DNA from: Hippasteria phrygiana
Taxonomy: Eukaryota > Echinodermata > Asteroidea > Valvatida > Goniasteridae
Direction of reading: 5' to 3'
Length of the DNA stretch: 64,000 bases
NCBI GenBank assembly: GCA_037893225.1
Contig: JAZGUH010000196.1
Coordinates: forward strand, 1-64,000
Shown: in pieces, positions 1 to 10,744 of the stretch
Position numbering within the stretch: position 1 is the first letter of the stretch
Layout of the letters: each line of letters begins with the position of its first letter
Made by a program: the position numbers and the translations under genes
The notes under the pieces: model-generated
What the model was told of the DNA's origin: nothing
Seen by the model: only the letters and a program-made list of their open reading frames with translations
Databases searched by the model: none

Positions 1-1078
1 CCACGAAATAGAAAAGGCTTGTTGGAGTTCGACCTTTCCTAATTTGAAGTTTGCCGGACTAACGGCAGGAGTATGACCCGAGGGTAACCGAGAGTATACT
101 CCCGCTCAGACCGAGAGTATACTCCTGCACCGGAGGTGCCGTGTCGTCACGTGATTGTTTCCACTTAACATTTTAAGATGGTGGAAAGTACTAAACATTT
201 CGGACTTTCCCAATGAAGTTTTGTTATCGTTTTTCGATTGTTGAACTGATCTTTGGATTATATATTGTCATAAATATGTTACATAAGGGAAAATGTTAAA
301 CTATATTCAAATTGGTTTCCCCCGGCCTCCGCCCCCACCCCTCCCCCCCCCTCCCCCTCCCCCTCCCCCCTTCCCCCTTAGTCACGGGTCTGACTACAAG
401 ACTGATTTTAGCCAATAATGATGTACTGGTACAACTGTAGCTTGGCTCAACGCCAAACGGTATACACATATCGCTGGCTCTCATTCAGATTTGTAATATA
501 CAAGCTATACAACCCATCGTCCGTGGTGACCCATGGTAAAGCATGTTGAGTATATACCGTATCCCGAAAAAAAAACCGTCAGACGATGCATTATGCAGGA
601 CACACGCTGAAGATCAGACTGACCCCCAGTCAACTCGCCACCGCCCAAAAGTGCAATGCCCGACAATTTAGCCGTTGTCATCACACTCTAGTTGTCTTGG
701 TTACGCCCCATTTCTAATAACATCAGATTGCACATGTGAGTTTGTAATACCCCAGATCTTGTATTCCAATCGTAGATGAGCTGTTTGTAGAGAAAACAAT
801 CCTTCTTCAAACAAGATGTAATGAGCATTCGCCGATTTTGAACAAAGGCAAATGAGTAAAAGGCATACGAACTGCTTTAAAAAAAAAATAGTGATTAATA
901 CAAGTATTGTTTAAAACCATCTGGTTGCGGTTGGTATACGGTCTTCCTAGTGAACTCGACACTGTACCACCTGCGATGTGGAATTCTACTGTCTGCTAAT
1001 GAAAGGCAATGTCCATTATACCGTGCATAAAATGGTTTCTGATTTAAGCCTACCAGACTATTACTGCTGCATGGTCCA
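1..1078. other. Upstream intergenic DNA, no gene seen
   Basis: No coding exon is recognisable. The stretch holds a C-rich tract (listed separately), a small repeat of the word GAGAGTATACTCC near 90-130, and otherwise ordinary A/T-rich sequence. The only open frames here are short and fall in low-complexity DNA. Confidence 0.6.
317..378. repeat. Polypyrimidine (C-rich) tract
   Basis: About 60 bases made almost entirely of C with scattered T, G and A. The reverse-strand open frame across it (a Gly/Arg-rich peptide) is an artefact of composition. Such tracts can form G-quadruplexes on the opposite strand, but nothing else suggests a function here. Confidence 0.8.
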
Positions 1079-1450
1079 CAGGGGCGGATCCAGAGGGGTT
1101 GGGCAGTGGCGTAGCTAGGGGGGGGGGCGCATGGGGGCGCACGCCCCCGCACGCCCCCCCCCCCCCCAAAAAAAATCGTCGCCCCCCCCCCCAGTCTCCC
1201 CCACCCCCCCCCCCCCCCCCCACACTGAAAATTTCGCAAACGCAGAAAATAATATTTGTACATGTATAAAGAAAAACACTGTGAGTGCCCCCACTGTAAC
1301 ATCCAGCCCCCCCCCCAACTATATCCCCTATGGAGACAGCCCTGGCTACGCCGCTGGGGTTGGGAGTCGAACCACCCCCTCCCCCCGCTCGTTGCCATTT
1401 TTTTTAGCTTGAGGGCCTACGCCTAAAGAACCGTTGCAAACCAGAAAAGA
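1079..1450 (-). mobile_element. CAGGGGCGGATCC-family non-autonomous TIR element, interrupted
   Basis: One end is CAGGGGCGGATCC at 1079. The reverse complement of 1365-1450 matches the right-hand part of the element at 8452-8741: both carry a CTTTTCTGGTTTGCAA block followed by TTAGGCGTAGG and a G/C tract. The copy is split by a separate hAT-like element at 1104-1356, so it is the older insertion. The far end is not well defined. There is no coding capacity. Confidence 0.6.
1104..1356. mobile_element. hAT-like MITE with 8-bp target duplication
   Basis: The left end CAGTGGCGTAGCTAGGG pairs with the right end CCCTGGCTACGCCGCTG as imperfect TIRs. Perfect 8-bp direct repeats GGGTTGGG flank the element at 1096-1103 and 1357-1364. 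An 8-bp duplication with CAGTG-type ends is the hAT signature. The 253-bp interior is dominated by C runs, with an A/T-rich core around 1225-1280, and encodes no transposase. It lies inside the CAGGGGCGGATCC element. A relative in the opposite orientation is at 46015-46200. Confidence 0.8.
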
Positions 1451-1591
1451 CAAGCAAAACGCTGTAAAGGTCCTATTTTCCGTGTTGAAAAAGTGTTACA
1501 ATGCTTTCTAAATTATAGCTAAAATATTTTAATGTCGTTAGAGTCGTATCATTGGTTCTGGTTATAAAATGGGGCTATGCCTATTATGTTT

Positions 1592-1760
1592 GCATAGGCG
1601 TAGCAAGGTCATTTTTATTAGGGGGTAAACGTGAAAAAGGGCACCTGATATATCCATGCTGAGAGGTAGACAGGGATTTTTTACAGATCAAAAAGGGAGC
1701 GGGGACATAATTTTCGTGCTGTTTAAAGTGGAAATTTTACGGAAAATAGTACAAATAAAT
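1592..1760 (+). mobile_element. Fragment of CATAGGCGTAGC-family element
   Basis: It begins CATAGGCGTAGCAAGGTC, followed by ATTTTTATT, a G run and GTGAAAAAGGGCAC, closely matching the left end of the copy at 2592. No matching right end is visible, so this copy is truncated or diverged. The right limit is approximate. Confidence 0.5.
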
Positions 1761-1847
1761 ATGCTTCACAATTATTTAAGAAAAGTAGAAATAACATTTC
1801 ACTTTTTCGAATTATGCTGCAACCCTGGGAGGGGCATTTGTTTTTAC

Positions 1848-1945
1848 CAGGCACGCTACATTGTGTGGTTTCCCATCCAAGTACTGCCTGCAATTAACGT
1901 AGCTTAACTTCAGTAATGCGCCACTTGCTCTTCCACTGAGCCAAC
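1848..1945 (-). mobile_element. 5S rRNA-derived SINE fragment
   Basis: Read on the minus strand, it contains the 5S rRNA internal promoter: AAGTTAAGC (box A-like) followed by GTACTTGGATGGGAAACC (box C-like, complementary to 1867-1884). Upstream of the 5S part is a head with GGCTCAGTGGAAGAGCAAGT. The same arrangement occurs on the plus strand at 12881-13321, which makes this a dispersed SINE3-like family rather than a 5S gene. The body downstream of GTGCCTGGTAA is short here, so the copy is 3'-truncated. Confidence 0.7.
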
Positions 1946-2031
1946 AATTTTTACTATTTTGAACGAGAGTGTTTGAATCCAGCTCCCTCCACACATTCGA
2001 CCGGAGTGCATTGGAAAGGGCATAGATGCAT

Positions 2032-2148
2032 ATAGAGTACCGAAGTGTGACGTCAATCAATGCAATGTTTGGAACCAGAATACATTCTAAACTGCATGTG
2101 TTTGGAACCAGTTGCCGCGGCAACTGACGTCAGACTTCGGTACTCTAT
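2032..2148. mobile_element. Short MITE with ~24-bp TIRs
   Basis: The left end ATAGAGTACCGAAGTGTGAC and the right end CAGACTTCGGTACTCTAT form a near-perfect inverted pair, each including a TGACGTCA core. The 117-bp element contains two direct TTTGGAACCAG words and a small GTTGCCGCGGCAAC palindrome. It has no coding capacity and no superfamily assignment. Confidence 0.7.
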
Positions 2149-2216
2149 TGTTTGTATACAGCTTTATATGGCCAGCTACGTACTCTTAACAATTTAGGGA
2201 AAATTGTACAGTGATG

Positions 2217-2590
2217 TTGCCAAGGATTTTCATTGGGGACACAATAATTAGGACCGGGGGGTCCATGCATGGCAACAGCATTTTAAGTGAGGGCCCGGGG
2301 CACCAGCATTCGCAACTGGCTGTGGCAAGGAGGGCACCAGCATTTTAGTGGGGATACAGGGGGCACCAGAATGTTTAGTGAGAGCACAGGGAAACTAAAT
2401 TTTTCAGTGGGGGCACTGAGGGAACTAAATATTTTTCAGTGGGGGCACTGGGGGAACTAACATTTTTCAGTGGGGGCACTGAGGGGGCACTGAGGGGGCA
2501 CTATAATTTCCAGTGAGGGCACACTAGGGCCAGCAGCATGAAGGAAATTAGGTTATTGTTGCGGCGATAGTGTACTTATACGGACCCTGT
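2217..2590 (+). repeat. Diverged element copy with G-rich minisatellite
   Basis: This stretch shares its last ~80 bases, including CACACTAGGGCCAGCAGCAT, with 2761-2850 in the next element. It contains about three copies of a ~30-bp unit built on AACTAAATATTTTTCAGT plus GGGGGCACTG. It begins with TTGCCAAGGATTTTCATTGG, resembling the AGCAAGGTCATTTTTATTGG start of its neighbour, so it is probably an older copy that has lost its ends. Confidence 0.5.
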
Positions 2591-2591
2591 T

Positions 2592-3054
2592 CATAGGCAT
2601 AGCAAGGTCATTTTTATTGGGGGGGGGGGGGGGGTAGACGTGAAAAAGGGCACTCGATATATCGGGGGCACCAACATTGTTTAGGGCACAGGGGACACTA
2701 ACATTTTTCAGTGGGTGCACAGGGGCCACTAACATTTTTCAGTGGGGGGAACAGGGGTCACTATAGTTTCCAGTAAGGGCACACTAGGGCCAGCAGCATG
2801 AAGGAAATTATTTTAATGTTGCGTCGATTGTGTATACTTACGGGCTCCGTTCCTATAGCTTGTGACATTAAACACAGGTATGTCGTAGATACATGTAGAG
2901 GGCAGGGTTTTGATTTTTTGTGGGACGGACATTTTGGGGTACAAAAAAAGAAAAAAAAAAAAAAAAAAAAGGGCACTCTGAAAATATTGGGGGTGGGGGG
3001 TGGTAAATAGCCCCCTTACCCCCCCCCCCCCCCCCCCCGCTGGCTACGCCTATG
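2592..3054 (+). mobile_element. CATAGGCRTAGC-family TIR element
   Basis: The left end CATAGGCATAGCAAGG and the right end GCTGGCTACGCCTATG are inverted repeats. Inside are a G run, the minisatellite units shared with 2217-2590, a poly-A tract near 2945-2970 and a long C run just inside the right end. No transposase frame is present. No clear target duplication was found, so the superfamily is open; the GCGTAGC core resembles the hAT-like ends at 1104. Confidence 0.6.
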
Positions 3055-3995
3055 GTTTGAGAATACGACGAACATTATAGGCCTATATGCCTGTGTGCGG
3101 GATACAATCCTTCCAAAACTACAAGCATGAAAACGTTTGATCTTATCAATAATTCAGCACAGCCTTTTTACTTCTTTGAGTTATAAAATGTTAGTGTAGG
3201 GGTTAAGTTAATTAATTATGTGTTATTCGGACGTGGTTGAGAATGGACTCGTTTTAATACTGCTACAATAAACTTTCAAACAGCTTTTTCTATTTTAGAG
3301 CAAAGAGAAAATAGGCCTAATGTGTCGGGTATTGACGGATGGAATATTGGATACAGACTGAATTGTTTCTTGAGGCCGTATATCCCAATTCATGCTTAGT
3401 AGTGGCTACACTTGAAACTTCATAACATTGGTCATTCCAGATGCAAGCGTTTGAACTAAATTCCAGAGTAATTTGGACGAGCGCTAGCGCACAAACCTAA
3501 ATTATCTAGCCAGTGGAAAGTTCTGTTTATGCATTTCCAATACCCCTGACTCTCAATTCTCACTAACCTGCAGATCAATCACATCAAACAACAACTTTTC
3601 TGGACATTTCGGGGTTTCCCATTCGCAGACGGCAAACATCAATCCCGCCTAATCACCTTCATTTGAAAATCCCGACTGAATCGGCGGCAAACATCTGGAG
3701 CAGAGTCAAAAAGGCGCGAAACTCTTTCAACATCATGCGTCCCCCTCCATCCGTAATGAAAAGATGTGGATTTCTGCATTTATAGTTGATTTCTGCCGGG
3801 AAGGTACGGTATGCAAGGCAAGCGCAGACTGCAGAACCGCGAGAGGAATATTGATCATAAAGTGCACTGCAAAATGAGTTCGGGGGGTCGCTAGAGTTGA
3901 CCTATCGTGCGCTACTCGTGACATGCAGGCCTGCTTGGGACAACCTGCAGGCAGCAAATTTATTGCCAATTAACTTTCGTCAAAATTGTACCACC
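3055..3995. other. Repeat-poor intergenic DNA
   Basis: Unique-looking sequence without a recognisable exon or repeat. The reverse open frame at 3733-3969 shows no domain or codon pattern that I recognise. Confidence 0.5.
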
Positions 3996-4135
3996 CAGGG
4001 GCGGATCTTGGGCTGCTGAGCAAAGTTGTGATAAGCAATGCTAAACCACATCCTTGTTACAAGTGGATATACCGCTGGTCCATACACTGTACACTGTACC
4101 ACCCCTCCCTAAATGAAAGGCTAGATCCGCCCCTG
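3996..4135. mobile_element. Short CAGGGGCGGATC-family MITE
   Basis: The left end CAGGGGCGGATCTTG and the right end CTAGATCCGCCCCTG are inverted repeats bounding 140 bp. CCACC occurs directly on both sides (3991-3995 and 4136-4140) and may be the target duplication. Non-coding. The ends match those at 1079 and 8452. Confidence 0.7.
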
Positions 4136-5845
4136 CCACCATAACTCTGATTTACAAAGATGTATGGGAAAATTTGAATATAATTCACCAATGAAATCAA
4201 ACCTTGTCTAAAAATCCAACAAAGGCTCCTGAAAAAAACATAATCTCATGGTTCACATTTCTGATTGTACTCTAAACTTGAAATCAACCAACAAAATGAT
4301 GCACTTACCAATTGTATAGCCAATAACGCATCTTCGACACCAACGAATTTCTAGTCATTTGCAAAGTTACCGTATTCGACTGCCTCTCTTTTGATGATAC
4401 AATGAGCTTTAACTTGGATGATACCAAACACGTTTTGTTTTGAACATTTCGAAAACCAATTGGTTTCCCGCCAACTTGTTGTGACGTCACAAGTACTACA
4501 TCCCTCGCAACAGACGCGCGGGAAGCCAGCCCACAACACGCACACGCGTTGGCTGTCGAAAGTGCTTAAAGGGGATGTTACATTCTCGCTGTGCCAATTA
4601 AATAACTAACCGATTCCTATGTTTCGTGGTTAGAACATTAATTCTTCCAACGTTTCGTGATAACAAACTGGCTTTTAGCTGCCGTTTCTAATGCATGGCA
4701 ACCTGTGCATGCAAATTGCCACCGAGGCTTTTTTTTCCTCGCGAACACTCGCTTTAAATTAATGTACCATACAAATTTTCGAATCGATGGCAAATATTAC
4801 TGTAATTGAATAAACTGCGGTTGATGAGCAGGGCTAGCAATTACCGAGCCTAATTAGATCTGGCTGTTATTCATGTAAACACCAAGAGGTCCCGGGTACT
4901 TTTTGGTTTGACCTAGATTCGGCAGACGTTTCAAAATCGAGTGACTTGGGTATATGACTAAGGGGCGGGAAATGGGAGGGGCGTGTTTTTGAACTCAAAA
5001 TCTGTGATTTCAGGTTTAACCACGCAAAACTAATCGTTTTTAGCTTCGTGGTCTGTATAACATGTCAAAAATAACATTTGACTCCAAATGTCCAGTGGAG
5101 ATTCCCGTAAATTATAATAAAACTCTGCTGTTCATATATTGACCATGACAACAAAACAATGGTAAGCACATTTTTCAAGTTACAATTCTTACAGTGTGAT
5201 AAGAAAGGTGGTGGTTTCTTTATAATGCTTTAACTACAAAATAAAATTGTAGTAAATACTACGCTGGCCTCTAAATTCATAATGGAAACATTCAGACTTC
5301 TTGCAGTTATATGCAAAAGTTGAACTCTCATTAAGCTCAAACTTTCACTTTGCCGTTTCTGTACTGTACACCTCACCTCTCTTGAATACATGTAATTGCA
5401 TACGTGTACCGTGATCGATATATGCATATCGGCAGTTTATTTGCAAATGTACAAAATCAGCTTTTAATTTAAAACAAAATGTTCTTTGGTGTTTGTTGCA
5501 TGATGGGTGTTATTATCTTGTGATTTCGATGCTGTAGGCCTATATATGTTCGTGGTTGGTTACGGTAGTGTTTGTGCCGTCGCCAGGTGCAAATGGAAAT
5601 TTCAGAATTCCCCATCACTCCCATGGTGAGCATCAGTTTATGTTGGTGTGCACTGGCATGGTCAATGTTCTTGTTAAAGCCCGCCTTGACTTGAGTAGGT
5701 CTTATGATTAGTGTATTGACGGATAGTGTTTAGCCATTGAACATTGATGTTTAGGAATAATGTTTAGCTTCTAAACATGTTTACAAACTGATAGCAAGAT
5801 TGTGTTTAATTGCTTAACACAGTTTTTAGAGTGTAGGGCTTGTAA
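4136..5845. other. Intergenic DNA, no gene seen
   Basis: No exon is supported. The region around 4470-4560 is relatively CpG-rich and carries overlapping short frames on both strands, with no recognisable protein signature. Confidence 0.5.
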
Positions 5846-6237
5846 TAGACGTATTTCACATTAGCTCCGCCTGCGCACCCCCGGGTTGAAAGCGAGGCTC
5901 TTAATGCTAAACAAACACAGTGCTATATTCAACAAATCCATATAGCGCACGGGCAGCATGGTCAAGCGGTACCGTGCGACAAAAATCGTCTAAAATTCAT
6001 TCTTAATTGACACGATGTTCAACTATTTCATAGAGCAATGATTCTCAAGTAAACTTACCCGGATTAGATTGTCTTTTTGACTAATCGATCAGCGATTTTT
6101 CCAAATTCGAACGATTTTACCGTACTGTGTATAAATTGCACATGAATGCACGCTACATTGGTTGTTTACTTGCCACTCGCTTTCAAACCCGGAAATGCGC
6201 AGAATGGTGATATTTTCTTCCATGTAAATTTCGTCTA
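5846..6237. mobile_element. TIR element beginning TAGACG
   Basis: The ends TAGACGTATTTCACATTAG and AAATTTCGTCTA are inverted, and just inside them GGGTTGAAAGCGAG pairs with CTCGCTTTCAAACCC. The 392-bp interior is A/T-rich and non-coding. Pairing is interrupted, so this is probably an old copy. Confidence 0.55.
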
Positions 6238-8408
6238 TATACCGATTTATCTTGGGAACATTGTCCACTGCTATTTTTCCAGCATAAATTCTAATTAAAC
6301 CGGTAGTGTGTATTTCAGTATCATCGTGACAGATGTGCTCGTGAATGACAGGGGTTTAACACACTATTTTCACTGTTTGCATTACGAGCTTCCGCTATAG
6401 ACAGCACGCGCGGGCGCTTGTCTTAATTGTAATTCCGTCGCAGTCCACGGTGTGTGTGTTTACAGTCTCAATATTTGCCCGCCAGTGCCAGCCCATGCTC
6501 CTGGAAATCCGCACTTTGCTATTGATTTCTGCACACGGACAGCGCAGGAATTGATCCCAATATTGGAATGGGATTGCGCCTTTAAATCGCACCACTCATA
6601 ATGCAGTCGCGTTCAAGTTTTACGTCCTACCCTTTCCATTCAGTAATCCGATGTTTAAAACACAGCTGAGGAGATGGTCCGTCTTTTCAATATAGGCCTA
6701 CTTCTCACAGAAAAAAAATCTGTTTGATCGGCAAATATTTTGCCAGCGCGAAAGGAATTTATGTGAAAATAAGTGACGGGTTTGCAAAGCTCCGTGGTGC
6801 GGCATCTGTGCAGCGGAGGAGCTCATCCAAGTTGGTGGAGGACCATCGTGTTTTACACTCGGGATATCGTATGACTCGACTGACAGCACTCCAGTATGAG
6901 CGAAATTGAAGACTTCTTACAGGGAATTTGGCGAAACGGTCCTGCCTCTTGGGTCAAATCTCTCCGTGTGGTATTCTTTACCAGACATGTACCTCCGTCT
7001 GGCGAAATGAACTGGCGTAAAATTTCAGCTCTTCTAAAACGCAGCGAAACTTGCGGTGTATGTTAACCCAAAACCCTTTTGGCAAGGCTGGAACCAGACC
7101 AACGATAATCATTATTTTGTCACCACTTTACAGATCCTATTTCCATCACCAAATAATAACAACAAATAATAATATAGGACGTACTGCTCGGGCGCCAAAC
7201 GTTCAAGACTTTGTTTTGGGGAAACCCAAAACAAATATGTAGTTAAACCTCTGAAAAAGGTGCAGATGAACCAGAAAACACTAAGTTCTATAAAAAAAAA
7301 ATACAGGTCTTACAGGTCTCAGGCCAGAAGAGCAAACGGCGTAAATTCATATCAAAGCCATGCAGAGGCGGCGTGTGATGTCTCGGAGTAAATGGGAGGG
7401 GTAATGTGCAGGGTTTTTTTTTCTTACGGGGCGGGATAAGTATACGGCCGGCCGGGTGGTGGCGCTTTCAATAGCTGACGAATATGTTAATCATAATACC
7501 CAAATTCCGAGCTATTTTCCATTAAAAAGTCAGTGAAATTGTTTTAACCACACTGTATAATGGACTTATAGGATATAAGTCTACCGGATAGCATGTAGGC
7601 CTACAGGCTATATCTCAAGTTTAGTCACCCATGGCTTGCCATGTTAGAACAAAAGCTATAGGGTACCCATGTAAAGCAAACTCGGACTTTCGCGTCGTAT
7701 ACGTAGTTGCTAAAGCTGTTACGTATAAGATGCTATAGTTGAATGCGAATTTTGTATAGTCCCTCTTTCGACCCACCGTTTTTGAAAATATTAGGCTTAG
7801 CAATATTCCGGAAATTCAGGCCCTGAAAATGTTGTTAAATTCCAAATCAAAAAGTAGCCCCTCCAACACATTTCTGTCTACAAATGTGCTTATGCTGGAA
7901 TTCCCAGGGTCATGTTTTTAGCTTCAGAAATTCACACCATAACGGTAATTGTTTTTTAGGTTTCAGGCATGAGACGGGCACAATACTCATGCAACAGTGA
8001 AAATAGGTAATTGATTCCATGCCGTGGAACACAAAAAGAACTGGCCTGTATTTGTCCCTCTTAGATGACATCTGACATCCAGAGATCTGCGTGCAAAAGC
8101 CATGAGTCACAACAGTTTGGATTGCAGACAAGCTGAGTCTTTTGTTTCCTGACTGGTATTAGGTTTAACGCTTGACGACTGCTGATTGACAACGAAGTGT
8201 TCCAAGATGTGGGACCTCTCGCCATATAGAGAACGGCACAACGAAGACGTTTTAGCATCACTTTCAGCGCCATTGCGACTTTCCGTTCACCGGAGAAAGA
8301 ACTGCATCATTACGAGTTTACCTTTTCTATTTTTTAGGAACCCCTGGTTTGAAATCGACGTTTGGGTAAAAATGCTCTACTTGATTTAGTACAGACCGAT
8401 GCCTTTTG
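6238..8408. other. Repeat-poor intergenic DNA
   Basis: No exon, RNA gene or clear transposon is seen. The short open frames on both strands lack recognisable domains. A GC-rich patch with GGCCGGCC lies near 7446. Confidence 0.5.
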
Positions 8409-8441
8409 GTTTGTTTTGTTTTGTTTTGTTTTGTTTTGTTT
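8409..8441. repeat. (TTTTG)n microsatellite
   Basis: Six consecutive TTTTG-type pentamers immediately left of a TIR element. Confidence 0.9.
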
Positions 8442-8451
8442 TCATATACCC

Positions 8452-8741
8452 CAGGGCGGATCCAGGAATTTTTTCAGGGGGGGGGGGGGGGGGGGGGGGT
8501 TCTGAAGTTTGCCCAGAAAGGTGACTCCCAAAATGATTCGTCTCCAAAAAAAAAATTACAAGCGGGGGAGGGGGGGGGGGGGGGGGGGGGCTGACACACT
8601 TTCTCACCGTTGGTGGCGCAATTTAACCTCTTTGTTTTGTTCTTACCCATAGGCAAAACAAGACCTAGGGTTTCTGCTTTTCTGGTTTGCAACTTTAGGC
8701 GTAGGCCCCCCCCCCCCCCCCCCCCCCCGGATCCACGCCTG
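8452..8741 (+). mobile_element. CAGGGCGGATCC-family MITE with poly-G/C tracts
   Basis: The left end CAGGGCGGATCCAGG and the right end GGATCCACGCCTG are inverted repeats. Long G runs lie just inside the left end and near 8567-8590, and a C run of more than 20 lies just inside the right end. The interior has no transposase; the proline- and glycine-rich open frames are products of the homopolymers. This is the best-bounded copy of the family also seen at 1079 and 3996. Confidence 0.75.
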
Positions 8742-10200
8742 ATACCACCGTGAGAAGGTAGTGGCTGATAGCAAATACTGTAACAGTAACCTGTTTAAAG
8801 TTCTGTGTGCACAGATGCTGGGAAACAGAGAAAAATGTTGTTCTTCTAGTCTGGTTCCCTTATATTACATCAGACAAACGGAGCAATAATATTTATAGAC
8901 GTCAGGGAATTATCAGGTCGAGCACTAGACTATTTCAAACGATTGTCAGCCGACAATCACTGGAAATTGATAAACAAAAAACTTTTCTTGAAAATGACAG
9001 CACACCGGATGCCATGATTTAACATGAAGCTCGAGACTTATTTACTTTTATACAGTCAAGTAAGGTATTTAATAATAATTCAGTAGTTTTTGTATGTTTG
9101 TAAATGTTGTGTATAACATTGAAGACGTTCGGCTGGAAAATACTAGAAAACAGTTGACGCAAGAAATGTATCTAGACTATGAGGGCTGGTGGCTGGGGGA
9201 GCCATTATTAAACTACAAAAGCGGCGCCATATATGGCTACTCCATGGGGTGAGCTGGGAGGGGGGGGGGGGTCTGGAGTGACTATCCCTGGACCCCCCTC
9301 CTCCACGTGGTGTCCGAAATGCTTTTTTAAAAGGATAATTTAATATAATAACAGATGGTGACGTAAATTACGCAAAATCACAACAAAATTATTGTTCACT
9401 GGATATATAACGAACAAATAGTGAATTAATAGTGATTGTTGGTTGGTTTGGTTTGGTTTGGCTTATTGTCGCCGCCAATTCGCAACCCGAGGGCTGAGTA
9501 TTATACGGGTTACATACATTTTAAAATATAGGCCTAGAAACTCTTTACAAATCTACAATTGCATACCAAAAATTGGGGGAAATGCATCAAGCAGATTTCA
9601 ACTAAAAGAAAGATCTGACAGATTAAAACACACAGAGATCCCAGTATTATATTTGCCTAAAACGACTGAAAAATGACTGACAGAAATGATTCAAACAACA
9701 ATATGACAGAAAACACTAGAATGACTAAACACACCAGACATGTTGCAAACAATTAAATTCGACGATAATCTGCAAACTACGATAATACAGCAAACGGGGA
9801 AAGAAATGTTTACATGACTGGTGGCCAACCCAAAAATATTTTAGCATGACATAATATTATGTTTAAACACAATTAATGCAACTGAAAAATATACATAGAA
9901 AGATGATCAAAGATCCGAAACTATTTAGTAGTGACACGTACATGTACATAAATAATTTCTTCCCATATTATATATACATTTAAATATCAGAGTAACTTGT
10001 GCGTTCTGTTTTGTTGTTAGGATATGAATTATCGAATTTTCCGGACATTAATCATCAATTTCATTTTACTTCTTTCACGGTACTTCGAGATGATTCCTAT
10101 ACTTTTACTTGGCATTATGATCGCTCAAGCATTTCGTAGTATTCTATTTAAAAGAATCACATTCCGCTGGGTGTTTTCGCCATTGACATAAAGTCACCGC
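8742..10200. other. A/T-rich DNA upstream of the receptor gene
   Basis: Largely low-GC sequence with a G run near 9259-9270 and small GGTTT repeats near 9442-9462. No exon or transposon with clear ends was found. Confidence 0.5.
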
Positions 10201-10607
10201 TTCCGAGCAGTTGGGCGTGTATTTCCATATCAAAGAGCTGCTCGCCTTGTGATTGGCCAATACGGCGGGTTTCTTTTCTTATGGTAATTTATTAAAATAA
10301 GGCGATCCCATTTTGACCTTGCTGAGGGGGATAGCGCGCGAGAGAACGCGTTCGACATCGCGCTGTGTGACTTCCGTTGTGTTTACGTACATACATGTAC
10401 GTTCCGTGCAGCAGTCTGTGTGGCACGCACTGCATGCCAAGCGTGTGGACAGGGCCTACGAGAATTTTGGTACGGAAACTTAGTCCGGTGCTAGAGGGAA
10501 AAACTGGATTCTTTTTACATGTTTTTCTGACTGGATTACTGCCGATCTCTTCCTAGACGCTAAGGAAGGCCCTGCGCTGACGGCACAGGTGCCAAAAAGG
10601 TGGAATT
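10201..10607 (+). promoter_or_regulatory. Probable promoter and 5' UTR of the DCC/neogenin-like gene
   Basis: Base composition changes here from A/T-rich to CpG-rich. A double CCAAT box, GATTGGCCAAT, sits at 10251-10261, followed by GGCGGG; an ATCAAAG word (TCF/LEF-like) is at 10229-10235. No TATA box is evident. The stretch down to the start codon holds an in-frame TGA at 10578-10580, which fixes the beginning of the coding frame. The transcription start is not identifiable from sequence alone. Confidence 0.45.
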
Positions 10608-10731
10608 ATGGCCCAGTGTCGGACTAAACTCACGTGGATGTCAGGTTTTGCTATGGGAATTTCGCGTCTGTCGTGGATGTGTGTGGTAGCGTGTGTACTA
10701 AGTTTGTTCAGCCCGTCTACTCACGGCCAAG
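10608..10731 (+). CDS. DCC/neogenin-like netrin receptor, coding exon 1 (signal peptide)
   Basis: This exon encodes 41 residues plus one base of the next codon. The ATG has a strong context (A at -3, G at +4) and follows an in-frame stop 30 bases upstream. The peptide is a typical secretory signal: a basic N-terminal part, a hydrophobic core CVVACVLSLFS at about residues 25-35, and a small-residue end STHGQ where cleavage is likely. Met11, Met16 and Met24 are in-frame alternatives, but the first ATG gives a normal signal length. The exon ends CAAG followed by GTAGGT, a good phase-1 donor. It joins in frame to the Ig exon at 61877, completing a GAT codon. A short first coding exon with a signal peptide and a very long first intron is typical of DCC/NEO1 genes in other animals. 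Confidence 0.8.
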
Positions 10732-10744
10732 GTAGGTAGCAGTG

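Noticed and set aside
895..1412. Overlapping open frames on both strands (up to 167 codons)
   Set aside because: They are proline- or glycine-rich translations of the C/G runs in nested transposons, with no domain and no splice context.
8386..8692. Proline- and glycine-rich open frames
   Set aside because: Products of poly-G/C tracts in the MITE at 8452-8741.
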